Of a DNA stretch of 64,000 bases, positions 50,562 through 59,454 are shown piece by piece. Below the pieces are notes generated by a model, which was not told the DNA's origin, made no database searches, and was given only the letters and a program-made list of their open reading frames with translations. A program made the position numbers and the translations under genes. The stretch is from Kocuria dechangensis (GTDB lineage: Bacteria > Actinomycetota > Actinomycetes > Actinomycetales > Micrococcaceae): assembly GCF_014636775.1 (NCBI RefSeq), contig NZ_BMEQ01000004.1:186001-250000 (forward strand). Direction: 5' to 3'. Every line of letters begins with the position of its first letter. Position 1 is the first letter of the stretch.

Positions 50562-51323
50562 TCAGCGCAGCTTCTGGGCGGCGGCGCCACCGGCCGGCTG
50601 GAAGCCCGCGGCCTCGGCGTTGGCCGGGGAGTCGAACCAGATCTCGGCGGTCGTGCCCGCGTACCAGCGCGAGCCGGGCACGTGGTACTTCATCGAGTTC
50701 TTGTTGCCCTTGACGTCGAAGCCCTCGGGGGCCTCGCCGGACTCGAGCGGCGCGTGCGAGCCGGGGAACTCCGCGTCGGCGTTCTCGGCTGCGACCTCGG
50801 CGGCCTGCTCCGAGCCGACCTCGGGGGCCTGCTCCGCGGCGGGGATCTCCTCGGCGGCGACCTCGGCCTCGGTGGACTCCGCAGGGGTGTCGACCGGGGC
50901 GGCGGGGGCCGGGGCGGCCTTGGCGGTGGCGCGCTCGGCCTCGGCCACGGTGGCCTTGGTCGCGACGGGCTCCATCACGAGTTCGATGACGGCCATGGGG
51001 GCGTTGTCGCCCTTGCGGTTGCCGATCTTGGTGATGCGGGTGTAGCCGCCGTTGCGGTCCTCCATCGCCGAGGCGATGGTGGTGAACAGCTCGTGCACCA
51101 CGGACTTGTCGGTCAGCTGCGCGAGCACGCGGCGACGGGCGGCCAGGTCACCGCGCTTGGCGAAGGTGATCAGGCGCTCGGCGTAGGGACGCATCCGCTT
51201 CGCCTTGGTGACCGTGGTGGTGATGCGCTTGTGCTCGAACAGCTGCTGGGACAGGTTCGCCAGCATCAGGCGCTCATGGGCGGGGCCGCCTCCGAGGCGG
51301 GGTCCCTTGGTGGGAGTAGGCAT
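50562..51323 (-). CDS. rplQ: 50S ribosomal protein L17 with long C-terminal extension
   Basis: The first 120 residues are L17 ([55 protein letters not shown]). The protein continues to 253 residues, about double the bacterial norm. Residues 121-200 are Ala/Glu/Pro-rich and acidic. Residues 203-246 form a small separate module: [20 protein letters not shown], then [20 protein letters not shown]. This matches the short motif (KGN...YHVPGS..Y...WF.s...A..AGF) appended to various Gram-positive nucleases and other actinobacterial proteins, where its job is unknown. It follows rpoA by 66 nt. Confidence 0.95.
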   Translation of the reverse strand: MPTPTKGPRLGGGPAHERLMLANLSQQLFEHKRITTTVTKAKRMRPYAERLITFAKRGDLAARRRVLAQLTDKSVVHELFTTIASAMEDRNGGYTRITKIGNRKGDNAPMAVIELVMEPVATKATVAEAERATAKAAPAPAAPVDTPAESTEAEVAAEEIPAAEQAPEVGSEQAAEVAAENADAEFPGSHAPLESGEAPEGFDVKGNKNSMKYHVPGSRWYAGTTAEIWFDSPANAEAAGFQPAGGAAAQKLR

Positions 51324-51389
51324 GGTTGTTGATCTCCTGGAAGTTCGTCCCGTCCGGGCCGTGCGGCCGGGGGGACGGAGCGGGAAGGA

Positions 51390-52397
51390 TTACTGGTCGA
51401 CGTCGTCGAACGGGTTCTCGTCGTCGATCGCGGCGGCGCGAGCGGCGAGGTCGAAACCGGGGGGCGAGTCCTTGAGGGACAGGCCGAGGTCGACGAGCTT
51501 GGCCTTGACCTCGTCGATCGACTTGGCGCCGAAGTTGCGGATGTCCATCAGGTCCGCCTCGGAGCGGCCGACGAGCTCACCCACGGTGTGGATGCCCTCG
51601 CGCTTGAGGCAGTTGTAGGACCGCACGGTCAGCTCGAGGTCCTCGATCGGCAGCGCCATGTCCGCGGCCATCGCCGCGTCCGTCGGCGACGGGCCGATCT
51701 CGATGCCCTCGGCGGCCGTGTTCAGCTCACGCGCCAGGCCGAACAGCTCGACCAGGGTGGTGCCGGCGGAGGCCACCGCGTCACGCGGGGTGATGGCCTC
51801 CTTGGTCTCCACGTCCAGGATCAGCTTGTCGAAGTCGGTGCGCTGCTCCACACGGGTGGCCTCCACGCGGAAGGTCACCTTCAGGACGGGCGAGTAGATC
51901 GAGTCGACCGGGATGCGCCCGATCTCCGCGTCCCCCGCCTTGTTCTGGGCGGCGGAGACGTAGCCGCGGCCGCGCTCGATGGTCAGCTCGAGCTCGAGCT
52001 GGCCCTTCGCGTTGAGCGTGGCGATGTGCAGGTCCGGGTTGTGGACCTCCACCCCGGCCGGAGCCGTGATGTCCGCGGCGGTGACGACGCCCGGGCCCTG
52101 CTTGCGCAGGTAGGCGACGACCGGCTCGTCCTGCTCCGAGGAGACGGCGAGCTTCTTGATGTTGAGGATGATCTCGGTGACGTCCTCCTTGACGCCCTCC
52201 ACGGTGGAGAACTCGTGGAGCACCCCGTCGATGCGGATGCTGGTCACGGCGGCACCCGGGATCGAGGAGAGCAGGGTGCGGCGGAGGGAGTTGCCGAGGG
52301 TGTAGCCGAAGCCGGGCTCGAGCGGTTCGATCACGAAGCGGGACCGGTTGTCGGCCACGACCTCTTCGGAGAGGGTGGGGCGCTGTGCGATGAGCAC
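51390..52397 (-). CDS. rpoA: DNA-directed RNA polymerase subunit alpha
   Basis: Assembly platform and UP-element/activator contact of RNA polymerase. The 335 residues have the N-terminal dimerisation domain ([40 protein letters not shown]) and the C-terminal domain with [20 protein letters not shown] and [16 protein letters not shown]. The GTG at 52395-52397 has GAAAGGAAA upstream. Hairpins separate it from rpsK, so it may be transcribed partly from its own weak promoter (TTTTCC-N17-TATAGC just upstream). Confidence 0.97.
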   Translation of the reverse strand: MLIAQRPTLSEEVVADNRSRFVIEPLEPGFGYTLGNSLRRTLLSSIPGAAVTSIRIDGVLHEFSTVEGVKEDVTEIILNIKKLAVSSEQDEPVVAYLRKQGPGVVTAADITAPAGVEVHNPDLHIATLNAKGQLELELTIERGRGYVSAAQNKAGDAEIGRIPVDSIYSPVLKVTFRVEATRVEQRTDFDKLILDVETKEAITPRDAVASAGTTLVELFGLARELNTAAEGIEIGPSPTDAAMAADMALPIEDLELTVRSYNCLKREGIHTVGELVGRSEADLMDIRNFGAKSIDEVKAKLVDLGLSLKDSPPGFDLAARAAAIDDENPFDDVDQ

Positions 52398-52490
52398 TGA
52401 TGTTTCCTTTCAGCGGGCATCCGCTATATGACGCACGCAGGTGGTGGAAAACAGTTGATGGGTGCGGACCGGTGACCGGTCCGGGGTCAG

Positions 52491-52530
52491 CGCGACCGAC
52501 GGGACCCCGCGCGGGGTCCCGTCGGTTGCG
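52491..52530 (-). terminator. Hairpin between rpsK and rpoA
   Basis: A near-perfect 20-bp inverted repeat with no spare loop (core ACCGACGGGACCCCGC against 52511-52526), 7 nt after the rpsK stop. A second, 7-bp hairpin (GGACCGG-TGA-CCGGTCC) lies at 52466-52482. Together they look like a terminator or attenuator inside the alpha operon. Confidence 0.7.
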
Positions 52531-52536
52531 CTCGCA

Positions 52537-52941
52537 TCAGACGCGGCGGCGCTTCGGCGGGCGGCAACCGTTGTGCGCGCTCGGGGTGACGTCCGAGATG
52601 GAGCCGACCTCGAGGCCGGTGGCCTGCAGGGAGCGGATGGCGGTCTCGCGCCCGGAGCCCGGGCCCTTGACGAAAACGTCGACCTTGCGCACGCCGTGCT
52701 CCTGCGCGCGCTTCGCGGCGGCCTCGGCGGCCATCTGCGCGGCGAACGGGGTGGACTTGCGGGAGCCCTTGAACCCCATCTCGCCGGCGGAGGACCAGGA
52801 GAGGACGGCGCCGGTGGGATCGGTGATGGTGACGATGGTGTTGTTGAACGTGGACTTGATGTGGGCGTGGCCCTGGGTCACGTTCTTCTTGTCCTTGCGG
52901 CGGGGCTTGCGTGAAGCCGCTGCGCGAGTCTTCGGGGGCAT
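52537..52941 (-). CDS. rpsK: 30S ribosomal protein S11
   Basis: Platform protein of the small subunit. The 134 residues have [40 protein letters not shown] and [18 protein letters not shown] at the end. TAGGAGA precedes the ATG. It lies between rpsM and rpoA as in most bacteria. Confidence 0.98.
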   Translation of the reverse strand: MPPKTRAAASRKPRRKDKKNVTQGHAHIKSTFNNTIVTITDPTGAVLSWSSAGEMGFKGSRKSTPFAAQMAAEAAAKRAQEHGVRKVDVFVKGPGSGRETAIRSLQATGLEVGSISDVTPSAHNGCRPPKRRRV

Positions 52942-53023
52942 GTGAATCTCCTACAAAGTTCGGGAAGAGTGGTGGTGGGCCGCTCGGGGGACCGCGGGGT
53001 CCCGGGGTGCGAGCGGCAGCGGG

Positions 53024-53392
53024 CTACTTCTTCTTGCCGGCGACCGTGCGCTTCGGGCCCTTGCGGGTGCGAGCGTTGGTCTTGGTGCGCTGGCCGTGCA
53101 CGGGCAGGCCGCGGCGGTGCCGGATGCCCTGGTAGCTGCCGATCTCGACCTTGCGGCGGATGTCGGCGGCCACCTCACGGCGGAGGTCACCCTCAACCTT
53201 GTAGTTGCCTTCGATGTAGTCGCGCAGCTCCACGAGCTGGGCATCGGTGAGTTCGCGCACGCGCACGTCGCCCGAGATGCCCGTGGCCTCGAGGGTTTCG
53301 TGCGCGCGGGTGCGGCCCACGCCGTAGATGTAGGTGAGCGCGACTTCCAGCCGCTTCTCACGGGGAAGGTCGACGCCTGCGAGACGAGCCAT
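53024..53392 (-). CDS. rpsM: 30S ribosomal protein S13
   Basis: Head protein contacting the P-site tRNA and L5. The 122 residues begin [20 protein letters not shown], keep [20 protein letters not shown], and end in a basic tail ([12 protein letters not shown]). AAGGAGA precedes the ATG. It follows rpmJ after 168 nt that contain a 9-bp hairpin. Confidence 0.98.
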   Translation of the reverse strand: MARLAGVDLPREKRLEVALTYIYGVGRTRAHETLEATGISGDVRVRELTDAQLVELRDYIEGNYKVEGDLRREVAADIRRKVEIGSYQGIRHRRGLPVHGQRTKTNARTRKGPKRTVAGKKK

Positions 53393-53491
53393 ATCGGCGG
53401 TTCTCCTTGTGTTTCTCCAGAGGTCTGGAGCATCGCTGCCCGGTCGGGGACGTCGTGTCCCCTCCGGTCCCCGGCCTCTGTACCGGGGGCA

Positions 53492-53515
53492 CCCGACCGG
53501 ATCTCTCCGGTCGGG
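53492..53515 (-). terminator. Hairpin between rpmJ and rpsM (possible attenuator)
   Basis: CCCGACCGG (53492-53500), 6-nt loop, CCGGTCGGG (53507-53515), 45 nt after the rpmJ stop. It is short, so it may be an attenuator or processing signal rather than a full terminator. Confidence 0.4.
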
Positions 53516-53560
53516 AGCGGTGCCTTGTCAATCCACTTGCGTGGGGCAGGTCGGGGCCGG

Positions 53561-53674
53561 TCAGCCCTGACGCTGTTTGTGGCGCGGGTTCTCGCAGATC
53601 ACCATGACCCGCCCGTTGCGGCGGATCACCTTGCACTTGTCGCAGATCGGCTTCACGCTCGGTTGGACCTTCAT
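53561..53674 (-). CDS. rpmJ: 50S ribosomal protein L36
   Basis: A 37-residue zinc-ribbon protein, read from the ATG at 53672-53674 to the TGA at 53561-53563. It begins [20 protein letters not shown] and ends [10 protein letters not shown]. The C-x2-C pair plus a later Cys and His identify the zinc-binding (C+) type. It sits between infA and rpsM, its usual place. Confidence 0.98.
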   Translation of the reverse strand: MKVQPSVKPICDKCKVIRRNGRVMVICENPRHKQRQG

Positions 53675-53728
53675 CGCATTCCTTCGCGTCGTTCTCTCGA
53701 GTGGTGTGCGGCCCGGGGGCCGCCGGTC

Positions 53729-53950
53729 CTACTTGTAGCGGTAGACGATACGACCACGAGTGAGGTCGTACGGGCTCAGCTCCACCACCACGCGGTCCTC
53801 GGGGAGGATCCGGATGTAGTGCTGGCGCATCTTGCCCGAGATGTGGGCGAGAACAAGGTGACCGTTGTTCAGCTCAACACGAAACATCGCGTTGGGCAGA
53901 GCCTCGACCACAGTGCCTTCGATCTCGATGACTCCGTCTTTCTTGGCCAT
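53729..53950 (-). CDS. infA: Translation initiation factor IF-1
   Basis: Binds the A site of the 30S subunit during initiation. The 73 residues are the standard OB-fold: [40 protein letters not shown] and [13 protein letters not shown]. The ATG at 53948-53950 has GGAGGA close upstream. It is first in the infA-rpmJ-rpsM-rpsK series. Confidence 0.98.
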   Translation of the reverse strand: MAKKDGVIEIEGTVVEALPNAMFRVELNNGHLVLAHISGKMRQHYIRILPEDRVVVELSPYDLTRGRIVYRYK

Positions 53951-53969
53951 ATCCTCCGCTAACTTCAGG

Positions 53970-53993
53970 TGCCTGCCGCCGGGGCGGCAGGCA
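53970..53993 (-). other. Hairpin in the infA leader
   Basis: TGCCTGCCGCC (53970-53980) against GGCGGCAGGCA (53983-53993), with almost no loop, 20 nt upstream of the infA start. It could terminate rlmN read-through or control infA; no U-tract follows. The rest of the 274-nt space between rlmN and infA shows no gene. Confidence 0.4.
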
Positions 53994-54179
53994 GGATTCG
54001 GTGTACTTGATCGTTAAACGCCGCAGCGGACCCGTACGCGTGCACCATCACCGAAAGTGTTCGGCGGGGGTGTGCGTGGTCCGATGAGTGCGGAATCGCT
54101 TGAGCACAGACAACCAACAGAACACTCTACTGGATCGGGGGCGGTCCCCGCAACGCGGGCCCGCTCCCCCGCCGCGCCC

Positions 54180-54210
54180 CGGCCGCCCTCCCGGGCCGGG
54201 AGGGGCGGGG
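54180..54210 (-). terminator. Probable terminator of rlmN
   Basis: A GC-rich inverted repeat centred at 54195 (CCCTCCCGG against CCGGGAGGG, with imperfect outer extension), 15-45 nt after the rlmN stop on the minus strand. Confidence 0.45.
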
Positions 54211-54224
54211 TGCGACGACGCGGC

Positions 54225-55463
54225 TCAGACGGTCGCGGCCAGCTGCCCGCACGCCCCGTCGATGTCGGAGCCGCGGGTGTCGCGCACGGTGGTGGGGATG
54301 CCGTGGGCGCGCAGCCGCTCCACGAAGTTCTGCTCCACGCCGGGGCGGGAGGCGGTCCACTTGGAGCCGGGGGTGGGGTTGAGCGGGATCGGGTTGACGT
54401 GCACCCACCCGCCGCCGCGGGCGTTGAGCTTCTCCCCCAGCAGGTCGGCGCGCCACCCGTGGTCGTTGATGTCGCGGATCAGCGCGTACTCGATGGACAC
54501 CCGCCGGCCCGTGACCTGGTAGTACTCGTAGGCGGCGTCGAGGGCCTCGTCGACCTTCCAGCGGGTGTTGATCGGGATGAGCTCGTCGCGCAGCTCGTCG
54601 TCCGGGGCGTGCAGGGACAGGGCGAGGGTGACCGGCAGCTTCTCCTGGGTGAACTTCCGGATCCCGGGGACCAGTCCCACCGTGGACATCGTGATCCCGC
54701 GCGCGGAGATGCCGAGGCCCTCCGGCGAGGGGTCGATGAGCCGGTGGATCGCCCCGATGGACGCCTTGTAGTTGGCCAGGGCCTCCCCCATGCCCATGAA
54801 CACGATGTTGGACACCCGCAGGGGCTCCTGCTCCGCCCGGCCCACCCGGCCGCCGCGCAGCATCCGCGCCCCCTGGACCACCTGCTCCACGATCTCGGCG
54901 GTGGAGAGGTTGCGGGTCAGACCGGCCTGGCCGGTCGCGCAGAACGGGCAGTTCATCCCGCAGCCGGCCTGCGAGGAGATGCACATGGTCACCCGGTTGG
55001 TGTAGCGCATGAGCACGGACTCCACGGTGGCGCCGTCGAAGAGCCGGTGGACGGTCTTGAGCGTGGCCCCCTGGTCGGCCTCGAGGGTGCGCACCGTCGT
55101 CAGCAGCGGGGGCAGGGCCTGCGCCACGAGCTCCTCGCGGCCCTCCGCCGGGAGGTCGGTCATGTCCGCGGCCTCGACGGCGAACCGGTCGAAGTAGTGC
55201 CGGGAGAGCTGGCCGGCGCGGAACGGCTTGTGCCCCAGCCCGGCGAGGAACTCCCGGCGTCCGGCCATGTCGAAGTCGGCGATGTGCTGCGGCGGCTTGC
55301 CGCGCCGCGGCGCGGTGAAGGTGAGCTGGCCGGGCTTCGGCCGGACAGTCAGCTCGACGGGCGTCCGGCGCCCCGCGGAGGCCTGCCCCGGGGCGTTCTC
55401 CCCCGCGGTGCTCTCCGCCGTGGCATCCGCCGCGGCGGCGTCCTGTCCTGTGGTGTCCTGCAT
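54225..55463 (-). CDS. rlmN: 23S rRNA (adenine2503-C2) / tRNA A37 methyltransferase RlmN
   Basis: Radical-SAM enzyme that methylates A2503 of 23S rRNA and A37 of some tRNAs. The 412 residues have the cluster motif [16 protein letters not shown] (C-x3-C-x2-C) after VTMCISSQ, then [25 protein letters not shown] and [17 protein letters not shown]. The second catalytic Cys is in IDGACGQLA near the C-terminus. The ATG at 55461-55463 is chosen because AGGAG lies 6 nt upstream. An in-frame GTG at 55544, which overlaps the map stop as GTGA and has GAGGA upstream, would add 27 low-complexity residues and cannot be excluded. Its place between map and infA is unusual. Confidence 0.94.
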   Translation of the reverse strand: MQDTTGQDAAAADATAESTAGENAPGQASAGRRTPVELTVRPKPGQLTFTAPRRGKPPQHIADFDMAGRREFLAGLGHKPFRAGQLSRHYFDRFAVEAADMTDLPAEGREELVAQALPPLLTTVRTLEADQGATLKTVHRLFDGATVESVLMRYTNRVTMCISSQAGCGMNCPFCATGQAGLTRNLSTAEIVEQVVQGARMLRGGRVGRAEQEPLRVSNIVFMGMGEALANYKASIGAIHRLIDPSPEGLGISARGITMSTVGLVPGIRKFTQEKLPVTLALSLHAPDDELRDELIPINTRWKVDEALDAAYEYYQVTGRRVSIEYALIRDINDHGWRADLLGEKLNARGGGWVHVNPIPLNPTPGSKWTASRPGVEQNFVERLRAHGIPTTVRDTRGSDIDGACGQLAATV

Positions 55464-55540
55464 GGTGGTCTCCTGCGCGGTCGTCTGCTCGGGCGGATCC
55501 GGCGCGGCGGTCTCCCCGCCCGGACGGGAGCCGGGACCGG

Positions 55541-56377
55541 TCACGGCCGGTCCTCGGGGATGGGGACGGGGGTCACGCCGAGCGGCTCGAGCTCGGAGGC
55601 TCCCCCGTCCTCGGCGGTGAGCACCCAGATCCCGTCGGCGTGGAGGGCCACGGAGTGCTCCCACTGGCTGGAGCGGGCGCCGTCGGTCGTGACCACGGTC
55701 CAGTCGTCGTCGAGCACGCGGGTGCCGATGCCCCCGCGCACGAGCATGGGCTCGATGGCCAGGGCCATGCCCGCCCTCAGCCGCGGCCCGCGGTCGGTGC
55801 TGCGGAAGTTCAGGACGTCGGGGGCCATGTGCATCTTGGAGCCGATGCCGTGGCCCACGTACTCCTCGAGGATGCCGAACCGGTGCCCGGAGACCTCCCG
55901 GACGTGGTCCTCGACGGCCGCGCCGATGTCCCCGACGTGCGTGCCGGTGGCCACGGCGGCGATCCCGCGCCACATGGCGGCGCGTGTCACCTCGGACAGC
56001 TCGACGTCCGCGGGGTCGGGACTGCCCAGCAGGACGGTGCGGGCGGAGTCGCCGTGCCAGCCGTCCACGATCGCCCCGCCGTCGATGGAGAGGATGTCCC
56101 CGGCGGCGAGGACCTGCTCCCCCGGGATGCCGTGCACCACGACGTCGTTGACGGACACGCACACGGCGGCCGGGTAGCCGAAGTAGCCGAGGAAGTTCGA
56201 GGTGGCCCTGTGCTCCTCGAGCACGCCCCGGAACACCTCGTCGAGGTGGGCGGCGGTGACGCCGGGGACGGCGGCGGCCACCGCGGCGTCGAGGGCGCGC
56301 GAGGTCACCTCCCCGGCGCGCTGCATGGCGCGCAGCTGGGCGTTGGTCTTGTACTCGATCCGGCGGCGGCCGAACAT
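55541..56377 (-). CDS. map: Methionine aminopeptidase, type I
   Basis: Removes N-terminal methionine. The 278 residues have the five metal ligands in order: [20 protein letters not shown] (two Asp), [15 protein letters not shown] (His), [11 protein letters not shown] (Glu) and [11 protein letters not shown] (Glu). The N-terminus [20 protein letters not shown] is typical of the short type Ia enzyme. The ATG at 56375-56377 has no clear ribosome site. It follows adk by 118 nt, in the normal secY-adk-map order. Confidence 0.96.
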   Translation of the reverse strand: MFGRRRIEYKTNAQLRAMQRAGEVTSRALDAAVAAAVPGVTAAHLDEVFRGVLEEHRATSNFLGYFGYPAAVCVSVNDVVVHGIPGEQVLAAGDILSIDGGAIVDGWHGDSARTVLLGSPDPADVELSEVTRAAMWRGIAAVATGTHVGDIGAAVEDHVREVSGHRFGILEEYVGHGIGSKMHMAPDVLNFRSTDRGPRLRAGMALAIEPMLVRGGIGTRVLDDDWTVVTTDGARSSQWEHSVALHADGIWVLTAEDGGASELEPLGVTPVPIPEDRP

Positions 56378-56495
56378 GCGTCAGTCCTTCCCGGCCGTCC
56401 GCGCCCCCGGGTCGGGGACGGGCGGTCGTGTGTTAAACGTGAGACCCCCGGGGGTGTCCGGGGGTGTCACGCCGTCGGTGGTGCGGGGCGGCTCG

Positions 56496-57059
56496 TCAGG
56501 AGAGCGCCGCCATGATCCGCTCGGTGACCTCGTCGACGGTCCCCAGGCCGTCGACCTCGCGGACGATGCCGCGCTGGTCGTAGAGGTCGACGACCACGGC
56601 CGTCTCCTTGTCGTAGACGTCCAGGCGGTGCCGGATGACGTCTTCGGTGTCGTCGGTGCGGCCCTCCTTCTGGGCGCGGCCCAGGAGGCGCTGCACGAGC
56701 TCGTCACGGTCCGCGGTGAGCTGCAGGACGACGTCGAGGTCCTGGCCCAGCTCGGCGAGGATGGAGTCCAGCTCCGCCACCTGCGCGGCGTTGCGCGGGT
56801 AGCCGTCGAGCAGGAAGCCGTCGGCGGCGTCGGCCTCGGCGAGGCGGGCGCGGACCATGCGGTTGGTCACGGAGTCGGGCACGAGGTCGCCGGCGTCGAT
56901 GTAGCCCTTGGCCTCGCGGCCGAGGTCGGTCTCCGCCTTGATGTTGGCCCGGAAGATGTCGCCGGTGGAGATCGCCGGGATGCCCAGCTTCTCTGTGATG
57001 CGCACGGCCTGGGTGCCCTTGCCTGCCCCGGGGGGTCCGATGATGAGCATGCGGGTCAT
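56496..57059 (-). CDS. adk: Adenylate kinase
   Basis: Interconverts AMP, ADP and ATP. The 187 residues are the short form without the zinc/LID insertion, as usual in actinobacteria. They have MLIIGPPGAGKGTQAVRITE (P-loop), AISTGDIFRANI, FLLDGYPRNAAQV and RTDDTEDVIRHRLDVYDKET. The ATG at 57057-57059 has AAGGAG upstream; a longer in-frame extension reads into secY sequence and is rejected. Confidence 0.97.
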   Translation of the reverse strand: MTRMLIIGPPGAGKGTQAVRITEKLGIPAISTGDIFRANIKAETDLGREAKGYIDAGDLVPDSVTNRMVRARLAEADAADGFLLDGYPRNAAQVAELDSILAELGQDLDVVLQLTADRDELVQRLLGRAQKEGRTDDTEDVIRHRLDVYDKETAVVVDLYDQRGIVREVDGLGTVDEVTERIMAALS

Positions 57060-57184
57060 GGAGTCTCCTTGCGTTCGGTGATGGCTGCGGGCCCAGTCTA
57101 CCGGCCGGTCCCCGCCCCTCCCCGGGACGGCGGCGCGTGCCGCGGCCCCGGGGACGGGGCTCGGTGGCTCAGTGGCTGAGCGGC

Positions 57185-58495
57185 TCAGCGGAGCAGGCCC
57201 TCGTAGTTGCGCTGCTGCAGCTGCGCCTCGATCTGCTTCACGGTGTCCAGGCCCACGCCCACCATGATCAGCAGCGACGGGCCGCCGAACGGGAAGTTCT
57301 GGTTCGCGTCGATCAGCACGAGCGCCACGAGCGGGATCATCGAGACGATGCCCAGGTACAGGGCGCCGGGGAACGTGATGCGGGTGAGCACGTACTGGAG
57401 GTACTTCTCGGTGGGCCGGCCGGCGCGGATGCCGGGGATGAAGCCGCCGTAGCGCTTCATGTTGTTGGAGACCTCCTCCGGGTTGAACGTGATCGACACG
57501 TAGAAGTACGTGAAGAACACGATCATCATGAAGTACAGCGCCATGTAGAACGGGTGGTCGCCGGAGACGAGGTAGGTGTTGATCCAGTTGACCCAGCCGG
57601 GGATGTCGGTGCCGTCGTCGGGCATCCCGAACTGGGCCAGCATGCCGGGCAGCATCAGCATCGAGGACGCGAAGATGATCGGGATGACGCCGGCCATGTT
57701 GACCTTGAGCGGGATGTAGGTGGTCGTCCCGCCGATCGTGCGCCGCCCCACCATGCGCTTGGCGTACTGGACGGGGACGCGGCGCTGGGACTGCTCCACG
57801 AAGACCACGCACGTGATGACGACCAGGCCCACGGCGAGGACGGTGAGGAACAGGCCCCAGCCGCGGGTGCGCAGGATGTCGCCCAGGGCCGAGGGGAAGG
57901 TCGCGGCGATCGAGGTGAAGATCAGCAGGGACATGCCGTTGCCGACGCCCTTCTCCGTGATCCGCTCGCCGAGCCACATGATGATCGCGGTGCCCGCGGT
58001 CATGGTGATGACCATGATCACGACCGTCCAGATCGTGTCGTTCGGGATGATCGGAAGGGGGCAGTCCCCCAGCAGGGCGCCCGAGCGGGCGAGGGAGACG
58101 ATGGTGGTCGCGTTGAGCAGGGCCAGCCCGATCGTCAGGTAGCGGGTGTACTGGGTGAGCTTCGTCTGCCCCTGCGCCCCCTCCTCGTGCAGCTCCTGGA
58201 AGCGCGGGATGACCACGCGCAGCAGCTGGGTGATGATGCTGGCCGTGATGTACGGCATCACGCCGAGGGCGAAGATCGACAGCTGCAGCAGCGCGCCGCC
58301 GCTGAAGAGGTTCACCATGTCGTACACGCCGCCCGAGGTGTTGCCCAGGGCCAGGCACTGCTGCACGTTGCCGTAGTCCACGCCCGGCGCCGGGATGAAC
58401 GTGCCCAGGCGGTAGAGCACGATGAGGGCGAGGGTGAACCCCAGCTTCCGTCGCAGGTCGGGGGTTCGCAACGCCCGTCCGAAAGCGCTGAGCAC
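57185..58495 (-). CDS. secY: Preprotein translocase subunit SecY
   Basis: Pore of the Sec translocon. The 436 residues have ten membrane helices. The start MLSAFGRALRTPDLRRKLGF is followed by LIVLYRLGTFIPAPGVD. FSGGALLQLSIFALGVMPYI and YARYLTIG-like YTRYLTIGLALLN lie further on, and the cytosolic C-terminus is short (EAQLQQRNYEGLLR). The GTG at 58493-58495 has AGGAGG about 4-9 nt upstream. It is separated from rplO by 270 nt with two strong hairpins, so secY-adk-map probably forms its own transcript. Confidence 0.97.
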   Translation of the reverse strand: MLSAFGRALRTPDLRRKLGFTLALIVLYRLGTFIPAPGVDYGNVQQCLALGNTSGGVYDMVNLFSGGALLQLSIFALGVMPYITASIITQLLRVVIPRFQELHEEGAQGQTKLTQYTRYLTIGLALLNATTIVSLARSGALLGDCPLPIIPNDTIWTVVIMVITMTAGTAIIMWLGERITEKGVGNGMSLLIFTSIAATFPSALGDILRTRGWGLFLTVLAVGLVVITCVVFVEQSQRRVPVQYAKRMVGRRTIGGTTTYIPLKVNMAGVIPIIFASSMLMLPGMLAQFGMPDDGTDIPGWVNWINTYLVSGDHPFYMALYFMMIVFFTYFYVSITFNPEEVSNNMKRYGGFIPGIRAGRPTEKYLQYVLTRITFPGALYLGIVSMIPLVALVLIDANQNFPFGGPSLLIMVGVGLDTVKQIEAQLQQRNYEGLLR

Positions 58496-58680
58496 ATGTC
58501 CTCCTAGAGACTGGGTCCGACCGGCGTCCGGCCGCGTAGGTGGGGTGGGGCGGGAGCACGGTCCCGGTCCGCACGCGGATCGGGCGCGGACGACTCCCGG
58601 GCAAGTCTAACGAACGCGCCGCCGCCGGGGCCCAACCGGGGCCAGTGCGACGGCGCGGCGGGCGCGGCGGCCCGACGACG

Positions 58681-58720
58681 GGTCAGGCCCCGCCCACGCT
58701 GGCGTGGACGGGGCCTGACC
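58681..58720 (-). terminator. Terminator 2 after rplO
   Basis: A 19-bp stem (GGTCAGGCCCCGCCCACGC against 58702-58720, one mismatch) with a 2-nt loop. It is the second of two hairpins passed by transcripts leaving rplO. Confidence 0.75.
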
Positions 58721-58726
58721 GGTGCG

Positions 58727-58759
58727 CCGCGGGACCGGGCAGTGCGCCCGGTCCCGCGG
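58727..58759 (-). terminator. Terminator 1 after rplO
   Basis: A perfect 14-bp stem (CCGCGGGACCGGGC against 58746-58759) with a 5-nt loop, 6 nt after the rplO stop. Confidence 0.75.
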
Positions 58760-58765
58760 CCGCGC

Positions 58766-59242
58766 TCACAGCGCGGTGGTGCTACCGCCGGCGGCGGCGA
58801 TCTTCTCGGCGGCGGAGCCCGAGAAGGCGTGCGCCTTCACGTTCACCGCGACCGCGATCTCGCCGGAGCCCAGGACCTTGACGGGCTGGTTCTTGCGGAC
58901 CGCGCCCTTGGCCACGAGCGAGTCGACCGTGACGTCGCCGCCCTCGGGGAACAGCTCGGTGAGCCGGTCGAGGTTGACGACCTGGTACTCGACGCGGAAC
59001 GGGTTCTTGAACCCGCGCAGCTTCGGCAGGCGCATGTGCAGCGGGAGCTGCCCGCCGGCGAAGCCCGCCTTGACCTGGTACCGGGCGCTGGTGCCCTTGG
59101 TGCCGCGGCCGGCGGTCTTGCCCTTGGAGCCCTCACCGCGACCCACGCGGGTCTTGGCGGTCTTGGCGCCCGGGGCCGGACGCAGGTGGTGCACCTTGAG
59201 GGCGTGCACCTTCTCGTTGTTCTCAGCAGTGTTGTCTGCCAT
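58766..59242 (-). CDS. rplO: 50S ribosomal protein L15
   Basis: Late-assembling large-subunit protein. The 158 residues have [20 protein letters not shown] and [20 protein letters not shown], then [36 protein letters not shown] lies near the end. It follows rpmD with almost no gap and is the last gene before a double terminator. Confidence 0.98.
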   Translation of the reverse strand: MADNTAENNEKVHALKVHHLRPAPGAKTAKTRVGRGEGSKGKTAGRGTKGTSARYQVKAGFAGGQLPLHMRLPKLRGFKNPFRVEYQVVNLDRLTELFPEGGDVTVDSLVAKGAVRKNQPVKVLGSGEIAVAVNVKAHAFSGSAAEKIAAAGGSTTAL

Positions 59243-59244
59243 GG

Positions 59245-59454
59245 TTACTTGGCCTCCTCGACCTTGACCAGGTGGGCGACGGTGTTGACCATGCCCGCGG
59301 TCACCCCGTCGGCCTTGCGGACGACCACGTTGCCGGGCCGCTTCAGGCCGAGCGAGCGCAGGGTGTCACGCATGTTCTGCTTCTGGCCGACCACCGAACG
59401 GATCTGCGTGATGCGCAGCTCCGCCCCGTCGGGCTGGATACGCTTGCCGGACAT
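59245..59454 (-). CDS. rpmD: 50S ribosomal protein L30
   Basis: A 69-residue protein with [36 protein letters not shown] and [15 protein letters not shown], the full L30 fold. The ATG at 59452-59454 shares one base with the rpsE stop (TGATG). The longer open frame upstream is out of family and is rejected. Confidence 0.97.
   Translation of the reverse strand: MSGKRIQPDGAELRITQIRSVVGQKQNMRDTLRSLGLKRPGNVVVRKADGVTAGMVNTVAHLVKVEEAK

Noticed and set aside
54225-56162. A longer frame that would fuse rlmN to an upstream 200-residue extension
   Set aside because: The extension is the map gene read in another frame. RlmN family length and ribosome sites favour starts at 55463 or 55544.
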